64,000 nucleotides of DNA from contig NZ_CP054691.1 of the NCBI RefSeq assembly GCF_013348785.1, positions 2,542,001-2,606,000 of the forward strand. The letters are read 5' to 3'. The notes under the pieces are model-generated. The model made no database searches and had not been told where the DNA came from. It worked only from the letters and a program-made list of their open reading frames with translations. Made by a program: the position numbers and the translations under genes. This DNA comes from Gordonia sp. X0973 (GTDB lineage: Bacteria; Actinomycetota; Actinomycetes; Mycobacteriales; Mycobacteriaceae). Below, one piece after another: positions 1 through 8,617 of this stretch. Every line of letters starts with the position of its first letter. Position 1 is the stretch's first letter.

Positions 1-1140
1 CGCCCGACGTTCGTCATCAAAAACGAAGTTCAGTGGTGGGGCGCAGGCCCCGACGGGAAGGTCAACGAAGGCATCGCGATGAGCGACGTCATCGACGGCA
101 ACCTCACCAAAACTGAGCACGCCCGCGCCCTCGCGATCTGCAACGCGCACATCCCCGGCAACGACACCGTCGGCGAGCGCGACTACGACTTGTGGGCTGA
201 CGTGCAAGCGGGGAAGGTCATCGACCCCGGTCAGCTCTACGACGCGCTCGAAGCGCCAGCAGACACGCCGATCTCCGAGATCCCCCTCGAGCGAGACGAC
301 CCCGAAGGCTTCGCCGCCGGCGTCGAGAAGCTCCGCCGCGGCGTCGAGATCGCCCGCGGCGACGCGACGTGGATGCGAGTCGACCAAATCGCGGCGTCGA
401 TCCTCGATGCCCGCCGCGACATCATCGAATCCCGCCGGAAGTTTCTCAACCAAGTCAACGCGGCTGAGGACTCGTGGATCGCTCCGTACGAGTGGGACGC
501 CTGCCAGCCCGACCCGACGAAGGGTGAGGAGCCGGTCGCACCGCTGAAGCGGAAGGACCGAATCACCCTCGGTTTCGACGGCTCGAAGTCCGACGACTGG
601 ACCGCACTCGTCGCGTGCCGCGTCGATGACGGATCGCTGCATCTCATCCACGCGTGGAACCCGGTGAAATACCCCGCCGGCGAAGTCCCCCGCGAGGAGG
701 TCGACTCCGTCGTGCGCTCGACGTTCGAGAAGTACGACGTCGTCGGGTTCCGTGCCGACGTCTTCCAGTTCGAGGCGTACGTCGATCAGTGGTCGACGTC
801 GTTCCGGAACAAAGTGAAGGTCAACGCGACTCCCGGCAACCCGATCGCGTTCGACATGCGCGGCCAGACGAAGCAGTTCTCGCTCGATTGCGAGCGGTTC
901 GTAGACGCGGTCCTCGAGCGGGAGATCCGCCACAACGGCGACAAACAGATGCGCCAGCACATCCTCAACGCCAAACGGCACCCCACCACCTACGACACGA
1001 TCTCGATCCGGAAGGCGTCGAAAGACTCCTCGCGGAAGATCGACATCGCTGTCTGCTGCGTCCTCGCATTCGGTGCCAGACAGGACTTCTTGATGTCGAA
1101 GAACAACCGCTCTAGCCAGGTTCAGGTTCTCGGGTGGTAG
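1..1140 (+). CDS. Terminase large subunit, C-terminal part (5' partial)
   Basis: The reading frame is open from the first base, so the gene starts outside the window. This is the DNA-packaging motor that pumps phage DNA into the procapsid and cuts it. The visible part is mainly the RNase H-like nuclease domain: a glycine- and acidic-rich strand (G-F-D-G-S-K-S-D-D-W-T-A-L) supplies catalytic aspartates, followed by hydrophobic strands and later D-containing segments. The ATPase Walker motifs must lie upstream. It overlaps the portal gene by 7 bases, as expected for the terL-portal junction of siphophages. The identification rests on the nuclease motif and gene order. Confidence 0.85.
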   Translation, partial: RPTFVIKNEVQWWGAGPDGKVNEGIAMSDVIDGNLTKTEHARALAICNAHIPGNDTVGERDYDLWADVQAGKVIDPGQLYDALEAPADTPISEIPLERDDPEGFAAGVEKLRRGVEIARGDATWMRVDQIAASILDARRDIIESRRKFLNQVNAAEDSWIAPYEWDACQPDPTKGEEPVAPLKRKDRITLGFDGSKSDDWTALVACRVDDGSLHLIHAWNPVKYPAGEVPREEVDSVVRSTFEKYDVVGFRADVFQFEAYVDQWSTSFRNKVKVNATPGNPIAFDMRGQTKQFSLDCERFVDAVLEREIRHNGDKQMRQHILNAKRHPTTYDTISIRKASKDSSRKIDIAVCCVLAFGARQDFLMSKNNRSSQVQVLGW

Positions 1141-2612
1141 CAACGACCGCTACGGTCGATCCGCTCACCCTCCGGCAACAGCTCACCGACAAACTCGAAG
1201 AGAAGAACTCCGAGTTCGCGGAGAACACGCTCTACTACGAGTCGTCTCGCCGGCCCGACGCGATCGGCCTCGCCGCCCCGCCCGAGCTTCAGAAGCTATT
1301 CCCCCACATCGGCTACCCCCGGCTGTACGTCAACGCGCTCGCAGAGCGGATTACGCCGGAAGGCTTCAACCTCCCCGGCTCCTCTGATACCGATTCCGAT
1401 CTGTGGCGTTGGTGGACGACCAACCAGCTCGATGTCGAGTTCAACCTCGGTTGCGTCGAAGCGCTCGTCCACGGTCGCGCATACGTGACGATCTCGGCAC
1501 CGCCGACCAACACCGACCCCGAGAATCCCTACTTCGGCCCGCCTGATGTACCGATCATCCGGGTTGAATCGCCGGTCAACCTGTTCGCGGACGTCGATCC
1601 GTGGACCCGTCGAGTCACGTCCGCGATCCGGACGTACAAGAACGAGGACAACGACGACATCCGGGCGACGATCTACACCCCGGATGCCACCTACTACCTC
1701 GTCAAAGAGCAGGACTGGACCGTCTCGGAAACCGTCAACCACGGTCTCGGGATCGTCCCGATCGTCCCGCTTCTGAACCGGACGAAGCTGTCAGATACCC
1801 ACGGTACGTCGGAGATCACCCCCGAACTCCGGTCGTTCACCGACGCAGCCGGTCGCCTGCTCACCAACATGCAAGCGGCGGCTGAGCTGATGGGTATCCC
1901 GCAGCGGGTCATCTTCGGCATTACGAATGACGATCTCAAGCGGAAAGACGGCTCCGACGTCTCGACGTTCGAGGCGTATATGGCTCGAATCCTGACGGTC
2001 GCCGACCCGTCGGGCAAGGTCGACCAGTTCCAGGCGGCGCAGCTTCAGAACTTCGCCGACGGCATCCGCGAGATCCGCAACGAAGTCGCGGCCTACACCG
2101 GGCTCCCCCCGCAGTACCTCTCCAACGCGCAGGACAACCCCGCGTCGGCGGATGCGATTCGATCCGCTGAGCGCCGGCTGGTTCTCAGCGCGGAGCGGAA
2201 GACCGTCGTTTTTGGCGGAGACCTCGAAGAGGCGATGCGCGTCGCGTGGCGGGTGATGAACCCCGGTTCGGACCTCCCCGACGAGTACTACCGGCTGCGA
2301 GCGATCTTCCGCAACCCGGCGACGCCCACCTTCGAGTCGAAGGCCGACGCGACGTCGAAGCTCTACGCGAACGGGCAGGGCGTGATCCCGAAGGAGCGCG
2401 CTCGAGTCGACCTCGGTTACACCACCGAGGAGCGCGAAGAGATGCGCGGATGGGACGCCGAGCAGGAAGCACACCAAGCGGAGCTAGTCCGCATGTACGG
2501 CAACCCCGCCGGCGACCCGGAGAAGGCACCTACGGATGAGTCTGGAGACGTATCAGGCAGCCCAGGCGGCAGCCGTTCTAGCAGCTCTAAGCCAGATCCA
2601 GAAGCTAAGTAG
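1134..2612 (+). CDS. Portal protein
   Basis: The 492-residue product has the size and composition of the SPP1 gp6-like portal family of actinophages. The portal forms the dodecameric ring at one capsid vertex through which DNA enters and leaves, and it is the docking point for terminase and connectors. A mixed N-terminal domain (Y-P-R-L-Y-V-N-A-L-A-E-R-I) is followed by a helical stem and crown region (E-I-R-N-E-V-A-A-Y-T-G-L-P), then a polar, serine-rich tail. The GTG start overlaps the terminase stop, and the 3' end overlaps the next gene by 77 bases, showing translational coupling. Order and length make the call secure. Confidence 0.88.
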   Translation: MVATTATVDPLTLRQQLTDKLEEKNSEFAENTLYYESSRRPDAIGLAAPPELQKLFPHIGYPRLYVNALAERITPEGFNLPGSSDTDSDLWRWWTTNQLDVEFNLGCVEALVHGRAYVTISAPPTNTDPENPYFGPPDVPIIRVESPVNLFADVDPWTRRVTSAIRTYKNEDNDDIRATIYTPDATYYLVKEQDWTVSETVNHGLGIVPIVPLLNRTKLSDTHGTSEITPELRSFTDAAGRLLTNMQAAAELMGIPQRVIFGITNDDLKRKDGSDVSTFEAYMARILTVADPSGKVDQFQAAQLQNFADGIREIRNEVAAYTGLPPQYLSNAQDNPASADAIRSAERRLVLSAERKTVVFGGDLEEAMRVAWRVMNPGSDLPDEYYRLRAIFRNPATPTFESKADATSKLYANGQGVIPKERARVDLGYTTEEREEMRGWDAEQEAHQAELVRMYGNPAGDPEKAPTDESGDVSGSPGGSRSSSSKPDPEAK

Positions 2613-3507
2613 CTACTTCTCCGGCCTCGGAACTCTGAAGTCGTGGACGGACTTTCTGTCGACGATCTACCCGATAGTTCGGGAAGCTCGACGGGAGTCC
2701 GCCCGCAACGCATACGAGTTCTTCCACCAAGAGCACGAGCTGATGTTCGGGTTCCGAGACGACTTCGTCTTCTCCGACGACGACTACCAATACGACTGGC
2801 TCGTAGAGGATCTCGACCGGAATCGACGTCGGTTCATCGACCCGAACGCCGATCGCGAGAAGGCGCAGACCCGCACGCTGATGGGCGTCGCCCGCGCCGT
2901 CGAAAACGGCGGTCGCGACGCGATGATCCACGCGGTCGAGCGGTACGGGGAAGAGGGCGACGACCCCGACTTCCTCCTCGAGATCCCCGACGACGCTGGT
3001 GATCTCGAAGAGCGCAAGCTCAAAGACGAGGTAAAACAACTCCTCGAAGATAACCCACCCCCAAAATCTGCGAAGAAGCAGAAACGCGGCGGAGTCAAGT
3101 CGATCAAGGGCTGGGCTCGGGTGCCGACCGGCGCGGAGACGTGCGGCTGGTGCCTGATGCTCTGCTCCCGCGGGCCTGTCTACAAAGAGGCGCGCACCGC
3201 GGGTCTCGACCTCGCTGACCGCCACGCGCTGGCCGACTACGACGCCGGCCAGGAAGTCACCTCCGACGACATGGAGGAGTGGCACGAAGGGTGCGACTGC
3301 AAAGTCGTTCCCGTCTTCGACACCCGATCTTGGCCTGGAAAAGAGCAGGCCGACGACGCGCTCGAGCTGTGGAAAGAGGCTACCCGCCTCGCCGACGAAG
3401 AGCTGGAGCGCAACCCCAACAAGAAGTCGTTCGTCGGGGGCCGGTGGGTCAAAACCACCCGCAACCGCGAAGCGATCAACCAGATGCGCCGCCTCGTTGG
3501 CGGATAG
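2536..3507 (+). CDS. MuF-like minor head protein
   Basis: This 323-residue protein follows the portal, where tailed phages of this type carry a MuF/SPP1 gp7-like protein that joins the procapsid interior near the portal. The C-terminal third holds the typical MuF cysteine/histidine arrangement: C-G-W-C and a further Cys near residue 210, then H-E-G-C-D-C near residue 260, probably a metal site. The N-terminal half is helical with many acidic and basic residues. No separate capsid protease was found, so the head may mature without one or use this protein. It starts with ATG inside the portal gene. Confidence 0.75.
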   Translation: MSLETYQAAQAAAVLAALSQIQKLSSYFSGLGTLKSWTDFLSTIYPIVREARRESARNAYEFFHQEHELMFGFRDDFVFSDDDYQYDWLVEDLDRNRRRFIDPNADREKAQTRTLMGVARAVENGGRDAMIHAVERYGEEGDDPDFLLEIPDDAGDLEERKLKDEVKQLLEDNPPPKSAKKQKRGGVKSIKGWARVPTGAETCGWCLMLCSRGPVYKEARTAGLDLADRHALADYDAGQEVTSDDMEEWHEGCDCKVVPVFDTRSWPGKEQADDALELWKEATRLADEELERNPNKKSFVGGRWVKTTRNREAINQMRRLVGG

Positions 3508-3554
3508 CACCCCCAGACCACGCCCGGAGCGTGCGAACCGCCCAGGAGGCGAAA

Positions 3555-4073
3555 TTGCCCGACACCACCCCCACCCCGAACGACGCAGCCGCAGCGACTC
3601 CCGCAGCCCCCGCTATGACGAAGGTCGAAGACCTCCCGGATTGGGCGCAGAAGGAGATCACCGACACCCGCGCTGAAGCCGCGAAGTACCGGGTCGAGAA
3701 GAACGAGGCCGTCGACACCGCCGTCGCCGCCGCGCAGGTCAAGTTCCAGGAGCAGCTCGACGCCGCTTCGAACGCGAAGACCGAAGTCGAGTCGAAGCTC
3801 GCCGGCGCGATCCTCGAGACCTCGAAGCTGAAGGCCGCTCTCGGAGCCGGTATCCCAGCCGACAAAGTCGTCGAGTTCTCGGACCTTCTGAAGGGTGACA
3901 CCGACGAAGAGCTGAAGTCGCACGCCACCGAGCTGAAGAAGCTCTTCAACGTCGACCCCGGCAAGCCATCGACGGTTCCCGCCGTCGACCCATCTCAGGG
4001 CTCGGGCAACGAATCACTGCCGCTCAACGGCGACCCACTCGTACGCGCGGTCGAAGCGATCGTCCGCCGATAA
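3555..4073 (+). CDS. Capsid scaffolding protein
   Basis: A 172-residue, highly charged, helical protein directly before the major capsid gene, as expected for the scaffold that guides capsid assembly and is then lost. The first 20 residues are Pro/Ala/Thr-rich and disordered. A long coiled-coil region follows (about residues 35-90), and the C-terminus ends in a basic helix (V-E-A-I-V-R-R) of the sort that docks on capsid subunits. The TTG start was chosen because a strong AGGAGG box lies 6 bases upstream and the open frame further upstream overlaps the MuF gene without a ribosome site. Function is inferred from position and composition. Confidence 0.8.
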   Translation: MPDTTPTPNDAAAATPAAPAMTKVEDLPDWAQKEITDTRAEAAKYRVEKNEAVDTAVAAAQVKFQEQLDAASNAKTEVESKLAGAILETSKLKAALGAGIPADKVVEFSDLLKGDTDEELKSHATELKKLFNVDPGKPSTVPAVDPSQGSGNESLPLNGDPLVRAVEAIVRR

Positions 4074-4091
4074 CCAAAGGAATCACACAGA

Positions 4092-5264
4092 ATGGCTAAC
4101 TACGCAGCCACTTCCGACGCTATGTTCGCGGGCGAACTCGAGCCCGAGAAGGCGAAGGACTACTTCGAAGAAGCGGAGAAGAACTCGATCGTCCAGGCGG
4201 TCGCGCAGAAGATCCCGATGGGACCGACAGGTGTGTCGATCCCCCACTGGAACGGCAACGTCACCGCCGACTGGGTGGATGAGGGCGCTCAGAAGCCGAT
4301 CACCAAGGGCGACTTCACCAAGCAGAGCATCACCCCCGCCAAGATCGCGACGATCTTCGTCGCGTCGGCTGAGGTCGTTCGTGCGAACCCGCACAACTAC
4401 ATCGAGACGATGCGCAAGAAGGTCGCCGAGGCGATCGCGCTCCGCTTCGACGAGGCTGTCCTCTTCGGCACCGCGACCCCGTTCGGTAACTACGTCAACG
4501 AGACGACCAAAGAGATCGGCCTCGACGGCGACGCCTACGGCAACCTGAACACCGGCCTGAAGCTGCTCTCGCAGGACGGTCGCAAGTGGCGCTCGGTGCT
4601 GTTCGACGAGACCGCCGAGCCGATCCTCAACGATGCTCGCGACGACGCCGGGCGACCGCTGTTCATCGACAGCCCGCTCGAGCTGACCGAGACGAACGCC
4701 CCGTTCCGCCGCGGTCGCGTCATCGGTCGCAACACGATCCTGTCGGATCACCTCACCAACGAGGGCAGCCCGATCGGCTTTATGGGCGACTTCAACCAGG
4801 TGCTGTGGGGCCAGGTTGGTGGGCTCACCTACGACGTCAGCGACTCCGCTTCGCTGGACATCTCGAGCGCGCAGAACGGTTCGCAGATCGTCTCGCTGTG
4901 GCAGAACAACCTCGTCGCTGTCCGCGTCGAGACCGAGTTTGCCGCGCTGGTCCACGACCCCGAGGACTTCGTCCGCATCACCGAGGACGCTCTCGTCCAG
5001 ACGTGGAAGATCGACACCAAGGGCGCTACCGGCGGCACGTTCAACTTCCGCGCTGCTGGCAAGAAGATCAGCGCTGTGGCGTACAACGTGTCGGACGCGA
5101 ACCTCAGGACCGCGATCGTCAACGCGACCGGCCTCGACGCCGGCAAGGTGACGGTCACCTCGGCGACCGGCGTCTACACCGTCGTGGTCCCCGCCTCGCT
5201 CGGCGGGTTCGAGAACGCCCTGACGGGTGGCACGTCGGCTACCGCCGCGATTTCTCGCGCCTGA
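4092..5264 (+). CDS. Major capsid protein (HK97 fold) with a C-terminal accessory domain
   Basis: A 390-residue protein after the scaffold gene. Residues 1 to about 300 fit the HK97-fold capsid family: N-arm, E-loop region (P-H-W-N-G-N-V-T-A-D-W-V-D-E-G), long spine helix (Y-I-E-T-M-R-K-K-V-A-E-A-I-A), and a conserved E-D-F-V-R-I-T-E-D-A near the end of the fold. The last ~85 residues are an extra beta-rich module (G-T-F-N-F-R-A-A-G-K-K-I...) likely displayed on the capsid surface. A related module occurs in the tail tube protein of this phage. An ATG with a purine-rich leader sets the start, and a hairpin follows the gene. Confidence 0.88.
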   Translation: MANYAATSDAMFAGELEPEKAKDYFEEAEKNSIVQAVAQKIPMGPTGVSIPHWNGNVTADWVDEGAQKPITKGDFTKQSITPAKIATIFVASAEVVRANPHNYIETMRKKVAEAIALRFDEAVLFGTATPFGNYVNETTKEIGLDGDAYGNLNTGLKLLSQDGRKWRSVLFDETAEPILNDARDDAGRPLFIDSPLELTETNAPFRRGRVIGRNTILSDHLTNEGSPIGFMGDFNQVLWGQVGGLTYDVSDSASLDISSAQNGSQIVSLWQNNLVAVRVETEFAALVHDPEDFVRITEDALVQTWKIDTKGATGGTFNFRAAGKKISAVAYNVSDANLRTAIVNATGLDAGKVTVTSATGVYTVVVPASLGGFENALTGGTSATAAISRA

Positions 5265-5277
5265 TGACTTAACATCT

Positions 5278-5311
5278 CCCGAGGGCGTGGGTTTAGTCCT
5301 GCGCCCTCGGG
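5278..5311 (+). terminator. Hairpin after the major capsid gene
   Basis: A perfect 10-bp inverted repeat (CCCGAGGGCG with CGCCCTCGGG, loop 14 bases) begins 13 bases after the capsid stop. No T-run follows, so it may be a partial terminator or attenuator that lowers connector expression relative to capsid, or an RNA-stabilising hairpin. An AGGAGG ribosome site for the next gene follows it. Confidence 0.6.
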
Positions 5312-5335
5312 GGGTGGAGTTCTAGGAGGACTCCG

Positions 5336-5719
5336 ATGCCCTACGCAACCGCCGACGACGTCCGAGTCCTGATCCCGAAGGCTTCGCTGGAGCCCGAAGA
5401 GACCGAGCTGATCGAAGCGCGGATCGGCCAAACCGAGCGGATAATCCTCCGCCGGATTCCCGATCTCGCTGATCGGATCACCGCCGGCGACCTCTCCGAC
5501 GACGACGTCCGAGACGTAGTCACCGCCGCGGTGCTTCGGGTTGTGCGCAACCCCGAGGGGTTCATCCAAGAGTCGGACGGCACCTACACCTACATGCTCG
5601 ATCGTTCGACGATCTCGTCGGACATCGAGATTACCGACGACGAGTGGGAGATCCTCGGTGACGACGACGCAGCTTCCGGGATCGGCTGGCTGGTCCCGGT
5701 GATTCGAGCGCCGGCGTGA
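5336..5719 (+). CDS. Head-to-tail connector (gp6-like adaptor)
   Basis: This 127-residue protein starts with the pattern Y-A-T-A-D-D-V-R-V-L-I-P and has a helical N-terminal half (L-I-E-A-R-I-G-Q-T-E-R-I-I-L-R-R-I), as seen in HK97 gp6/SPP1 gp15-type adaptor proteins that form a ring under the portal. It is the first gene after the capsid hairpin and has a strong AGGAGG site 6 bases before its ATG. It opens a block of four overlapping connector genes. The family call comes from length, helical pattern and order. Confidence 0.75.
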   Translation: MPYATADDVRVLIPKASLEPEETELIEARIGQTERIILRRIPDLADRITAGDLSDDDVRDVVTAAVLRVVRNPEGFIQESDGTYTYMLDRSTISSDIEITDDEWEILGDDDAASGIGWLVPVIRAPA

Positions 5720-6081
5720 GTCTCATCTCGCGGTCCGGGCGCGAAGAAGTCGTCGTCTACCCCGAGATCAAAACGACCGACCGCGACGGCAACCCCCACA
5801 CCCGACCCGACTCAGTCGGGATCACCACCTCCGCCACCGTCCATCCGATGGGGTTCAGCGGCACCGCCGCTCGGCGCGCGGAGATGGACAACGAGGGACA
5901 CCTCTCCGAGCAGGTCTGCGTCATCTACTTCCCCCGCGAAGACGACTCAATCTCCCACCCACTCGGACCGCAGTCCGCGGTGGTGTGGAAAGGCGAGAAG
6001 TGGCAGCTATTCGGCCACGGTAAGCAGTTCAACGGCTCTCGTCGGACTCGCCACATCAGCTACCAGATGAAGCGGTCGTAG
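5716..6081 (+). CDS. Head-to-tail stopper
   Basis: A 121-residue beta-rich protein in the second connector position, where siphophages encode the stopper ring (SPP1 gp16-like) that closes the DNA channel until infection. Features include a basic N-terminus, T-T-S-A-T-V-H-P-M-G strands, and a tryptophan-rich C-terminal segment (V-V-W-K-G-E-K-W-Q-L-F-G). The GTG start overlaps the previous stop as GTGA, so the two genes are translationally coupled. Assignment is mainly by gene order and size. Confidence 0.65.
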   Translation: MSLISRSGREEVVVYPEIKTTDRDGNPHTRPDSVGITTSATVHPMGFSGTAARRAEMDNEGHLSEQVCVIYFPREDDSISHPLGPQSAVVWKGEKWQLFGHGKQFNGSRRTRHISYQMKRS

Positions 6082-6413
6082 TGGCTCGGGTGCAGATGAA
6101 CGGCCAAAAGGTCGTCAACCACATCGTGTCCCACGTCGAAGGCGTGAAACGAGCGGTCCACCACGAAGCCGAAGACGTCGCCGATCTCGCCGACGCTATC
6201 GCAGACACCTACCGCGATCCGACCGACGGGAAAGAGACCCGCATCTCGGTCACGAAAGGCGACGTCGACTCGTTCGTAAACCTCGAGCACCCCGCGGTCA
6301 TCCCCCGCGAGTTCGGGTGGGAATACGTCAACCCCAACACCGGAGAACGGAAGTGGGTTGAGGGGAAATACACCCTTCAGCGAGCAGCGATGACGAGAGG
6401 CGGATATGGCTGA
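6081..6413 (+). CDS. Neck protein, HK97 gp10-like
   Basis: A 110-residue protein in the third connector slot. The N-terminal helix (V-N-H-I-V-S-H-V-E-G-V-K-R-A-V) followed by a helix rich in Ala/Asp, then a short beta region ending in an E-R-K-W-V-E-G segment and R-A-A-M-T-R-G, is the usual layout of HK97 gp10-type proteins that sit between connector and tail. The GTG start shares one base with the previous stop, and the 3' end overlaps the next gene by 8 bases. Function follows from position and layout. Confidence 0.65.
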   Translation: MARVQMNGQKVVNHIVSHVEGVKRAVHHEAEDVADLADAIADTYRDPTDGKETRISVTKGDVDSFVNLEHPAVIPREFGWEYVNPNTGERKWVEGKYTLQRAAMTRGGYG

Positions 6414-6816
6414 CCAGCTAGACCACTTTTCGATCGTCAAACCGCTAATCGAGGCTAAGCGCCCCGACGTGATGGTCACATCGTGGATTCCGTCGGTCAG
6501 CTACCGCGAGTTTCCGCTGGTGAACCTCCGCTCTCTCGGTGGTTCGCGGAACCGCAAGTACCCGAATCTTCTCCGCATTCCGATCGTCGAGATAACCGCC
6601 TACTCCGACACCGAATACCGAGATGCAGACGAGTTGTACGACGACGTGCTCGACGCACTCTACGACGCGCAGCTCTACCAAACGATGACCCCCGGCGGGT
6701 ACATCCACTCGATCAAAGAAACGATGGGGAAAACGTCTTTCGACTCCCCGTTCGATGCAACTTGGCGCGTGCAAGGGCTTGTGAAGCTCGGCATCCGCCC
6801 ACCTAACGGAGGATAG
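6406..6816 (+). CDS. Tail terminator
   Basis: The 136-residue product occupies the place directly before the tail tube gene, where the tail terminator (lambda gpU/SPP1 gp17-like) is encoded. This protein caps the growing tail tube and joins it to the head. It shows alternating strands and helices (R-I-P-I-V-E-I-T-A-Y-S-D-T-E-Y-R-D-A-D-E, then L-Y-D-D-V-L-D-A-L-Y-D-A) as in the family. Start ATG overlaps the previous gene, and only 3 bases separate its stop from the tail tube ATG. Confidence 0.7.
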   Translation: MADQLDHFSIVKPLIEAKRPDVMVTSWIPSVSYREFPLVNLRSLGGSRNRKYPNLLRIPIVEITAYSDTEYRDADELYDDVLDALYDAQLYQTMTPGGYIHSIKETMGKTSFDSPFDATWRVQGLVKLGIRPPNGG

Positions 6817-6819
6817 AAA

Positions 6820-7668
6820 ATGGCTCTGAAGGACAAAAACGTCCTTACCGCGAGCACCGGCTTTATCTACACCGGATCTCCCGGCCTCGCGAACCCCACC
6901 CCCGCCGAGATCACCGCGTTCAACCCCGCGACGTTCGGCTGCATCCAGTACGAACTCGAGGTGACCGCCTCCAGCGGCAACTACAAGCTGAAGGTCGGTG
7001 CCCCCGGCACCGACACCGCGGACATCCCGTTCGACGCCACCGAGGGTGCGATCCAGACCACGCTTGAGGCTCACGTCGGCGTCGGTGAGGGGAACGTCCT
7101 CGTCGAGGCGGGCGATGACGACGGCGAGTTCGTCGTGACGTTCGTCGGCAGCCTCCAGGGGGTCAACCCGACTCTCTCGGTCTCCGGCGCAGGTGCGACC
7201 GTCACCCTCAAGACCGCTCTCAACGGGTGGACGATGGTCGGCCACACCAGCCGCGAAGACCTCCCGGAGTTCGGCAACGACGGCGGCGACACCGAGGTGA
7301 AGGGCACCTGGCAGAACGCTTCGCTGAAGGAAGTTCAGACCGAAGCGCTCTCCGAGTACCTAACGATGAAGATCAACCAGATCGACCGCACCTCGCTGAC
7401 GCTCTACCACGGTGAGTCTTCGACCCCGTCGGTTCCCGGCGTGTTCGGAGTCTCGGGCATCCCGTCGTACGTCGACAAGTCGCTGTTGATCGTCGTGGTC
7501 GACGGTGATCTCAACCTCGGCTTCAGCGCCCCGAAGTGCTCGTTCCGACGTGAGGACTCGATCGAACTCGCCACCGACGAGTTCACCGGCATCCCCGTTC
7601 GCGCCACCTTCCTGAAGCTCGGCGTGCGGGATCTATACCGCTGGATCTCCGAAGACCTCTTCGACTGA
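6820..7668 (+). CDS. Major tail (tube) protein with inserted beta module
   Basis: A 282-residue protein that should polymerise into the tail tube. The C-terminal part (about residues 140-282) has the pattern seen in actinophage tube proteins: W-Q-N-A-S-L-K-E-V-Q-T-E-A, later L-T-L-Y-H-G, and an ending around V-R-A-T-F-L-K-L-G. Residues about 45-135 form a separate module (Y-K-L-K-V-G...I-Q-T-T-L-E-A-H-V-G...F-V-V-T-F-V-G) with the same layout as the C-terminal domain of the capsid protein. It is followed by a strong terminator, as is common for the abundantly expressed tube gene. Confidence 0.82.
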   Translation: MALKDKNVLTASTGFIYTGSPGLANPTPAEITAFNPATFGCIQYELEVTASSGNYKLKVGAPGTDTADIPFDATEGAIQTTLEAHVGVGEGNVLVEAGDDDGEFVVTFVGSLQGVNPTLSVSGAGATVTLKTALNGWTMVGHTSREDLPEFGNDGGDTEVKGTWQNASLKEVQTEALSEYLTMKINQIDRTSLTLYHGESSTPSVPGVFGVSGIPSYVDKSLLIVVVDGDLNLGFSAPKCSFRREDSIELATDEFTGIPVRATFLKLGVRDLYRWISEDLFD

Positions 7669-7679
7669 TCCAGCCCTCG

Positions 7680-7732
7680 GGGGGCACCCGGTTCTTAGCG
7701 GACCTGCCGGGTGTCCCCCTCCTCTTTCTTCA
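7680..7732 (+). terminator. Intrinsic terminator after the tail tube gene
   Basis: A GC-rich stem of 12 bp with one bulged base (GGGGGCACCCGG against CCGGGTGTCCCCC, loop about 15 bases) is followed by a pyrimidine-rich, T-containing tract. It starts about 12 bases after the stop codon. Placement after the tube gene and before the chaperone genes fits a step-down in late transcription. Confidence 0.75.
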
Positions 7733-7776
7733 GCGTTTCTACGACGCAGGGTCCGCGTTTCTACGAAAGGTCTGCT

Positions 7777-8226
7777 ATGAGCTACTACCAAACCGCCCAA
7801 GCTCCCGCCGGATACACCGCGGCGGTCGAGCCCCCGAAGTCGGCTATCACGCTGGACTACCTCCGCGAGAAGACCGACGAGGAGTACGCGCCGTACCACG
7901 TCGATATGGGCGACGGCATCCTCACCCTCCGAAACCCGCTTCAGCTCAATCGCGATAAGCGCCAGATCGTGCAGCAGCTCATCGCGCGGCTCACCGAAAT
8001 CCAAGACGAGCTGAAGGAACTCGGTGAGGACGACGATCAGCCCGAAGGCGTCGAAGACGAGATGCACAACATCATGCTGGGCGTGATCGAAGCATCCGCG
8101 GACAACTCCGCTCTCGCGGCGCGTCTGTGTGAAGAGCTGGCGCAGAACCTCGGTATGACGCAGGTCGTCTTCTACGACTGGTTCGGGGTGGAAGAGGCGG
8201 GGGAAGCCTCCGACTCGCCGAGCTGA
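7777..8226 (+). CDS. Tail assembly chaperone, short form
   Basis: A 149-residue acidic protein between the tube and tape measure genes, the fixed place of the gpG-like chaperone that binds the tape measure and recruits tube subunits. It is not expected in the finished virion. The ATG was chosen because a GAAAGG box lies 6 bases upstream and the frame upstream runs through the terminator. The last codons contain GGGGGAA, a slippery heptamer in the correct phase, so part of the ribosomes produce a longer fusion. It ends E-A-S-D-S-P-S when no shift occurs. Confidence 0.85.
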   Translation: MSYYQTAQAPAGYTAAVEPPKSAITLDYLREKTDEEYAPYHVDMGDGILTLRNPLQLNRDKRQIVQQLIARLTEIQDELKELGEDDDQPEGVEDEMHNIMLGVIEASADNSALAARLCEELAQNLGMTQVVFYDWFGVEEAGEASDSPS

Positions 8227-8615
8227 TTGACGAGCACGGTGAGTCGATAATCCCCGACCTCCTCGAGACCTACGGGATCTCGATTCGGTCGGTACTCCGC
8301 AGGGAGATCACCCCACGAGAAGCGCTCGTCTACATCTACCGCCTCCGCGAGGATTCCCGCTTCGCCGCGGCAGAAGCGGGCGGACCCGAGTTCCTCGGGT
8401 GGACCTACGACCGCTACATGCAGGCGCAGCAATACAACCTCCTGCAATCCATTTTGTACGTCCTCATTCGAGCCAACTCGAAGTCGTCGATTCAGAAGCC
8501 TAAGCCGATCGCCGTTCCCCAACCGAAGAAGAAGCGGGAACAGCAAGACGGCGGTTTCACCGCGATGGCCGAAAAGGCGCGCGCTAACCGCGAGAAGCGG
8601 ATAACCAAGGAGTAA
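7777..8615 (+). CDS. Tail assembly chaperone, long form by -1 frameshift
   Basis: A -1 shift at GGGGGAA joins the first 143 codons to a second frame that is open from before the shift site to 8615, giving a product of about 279 residues. The second frame has no good independent start (its first ATG is at 8418, in the middle of a conserved-looking region), which supports synthesis by frameshift as with lambda gpGT. The extension contains E-A-L-V-Y-I-Y-R-L-R-E-D-S-R-F, typical of tape-measure-binding T domains, and a basic tail rich in Lys, Pro and Arg. Coordinates: 7777-8205 joined to 8205-8615, base 8205 read twice. Confidence 0.82.
8199..8205 (+). promoter_or_regulatory. Programmed -1 frameshift site GGGGGAA
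   Basis: In the zero frame this reads G GGG GAA, the X-XXY-YYZ phase needed for two tRNAs to slip back one base. It lies 21 bases before the short-form stop, and the -1 frame is open across it. Similar G-rich heptamers are known from actinophage chaperone genes. Confidence 0.82.
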
Positions 8616-8617
8616 GA

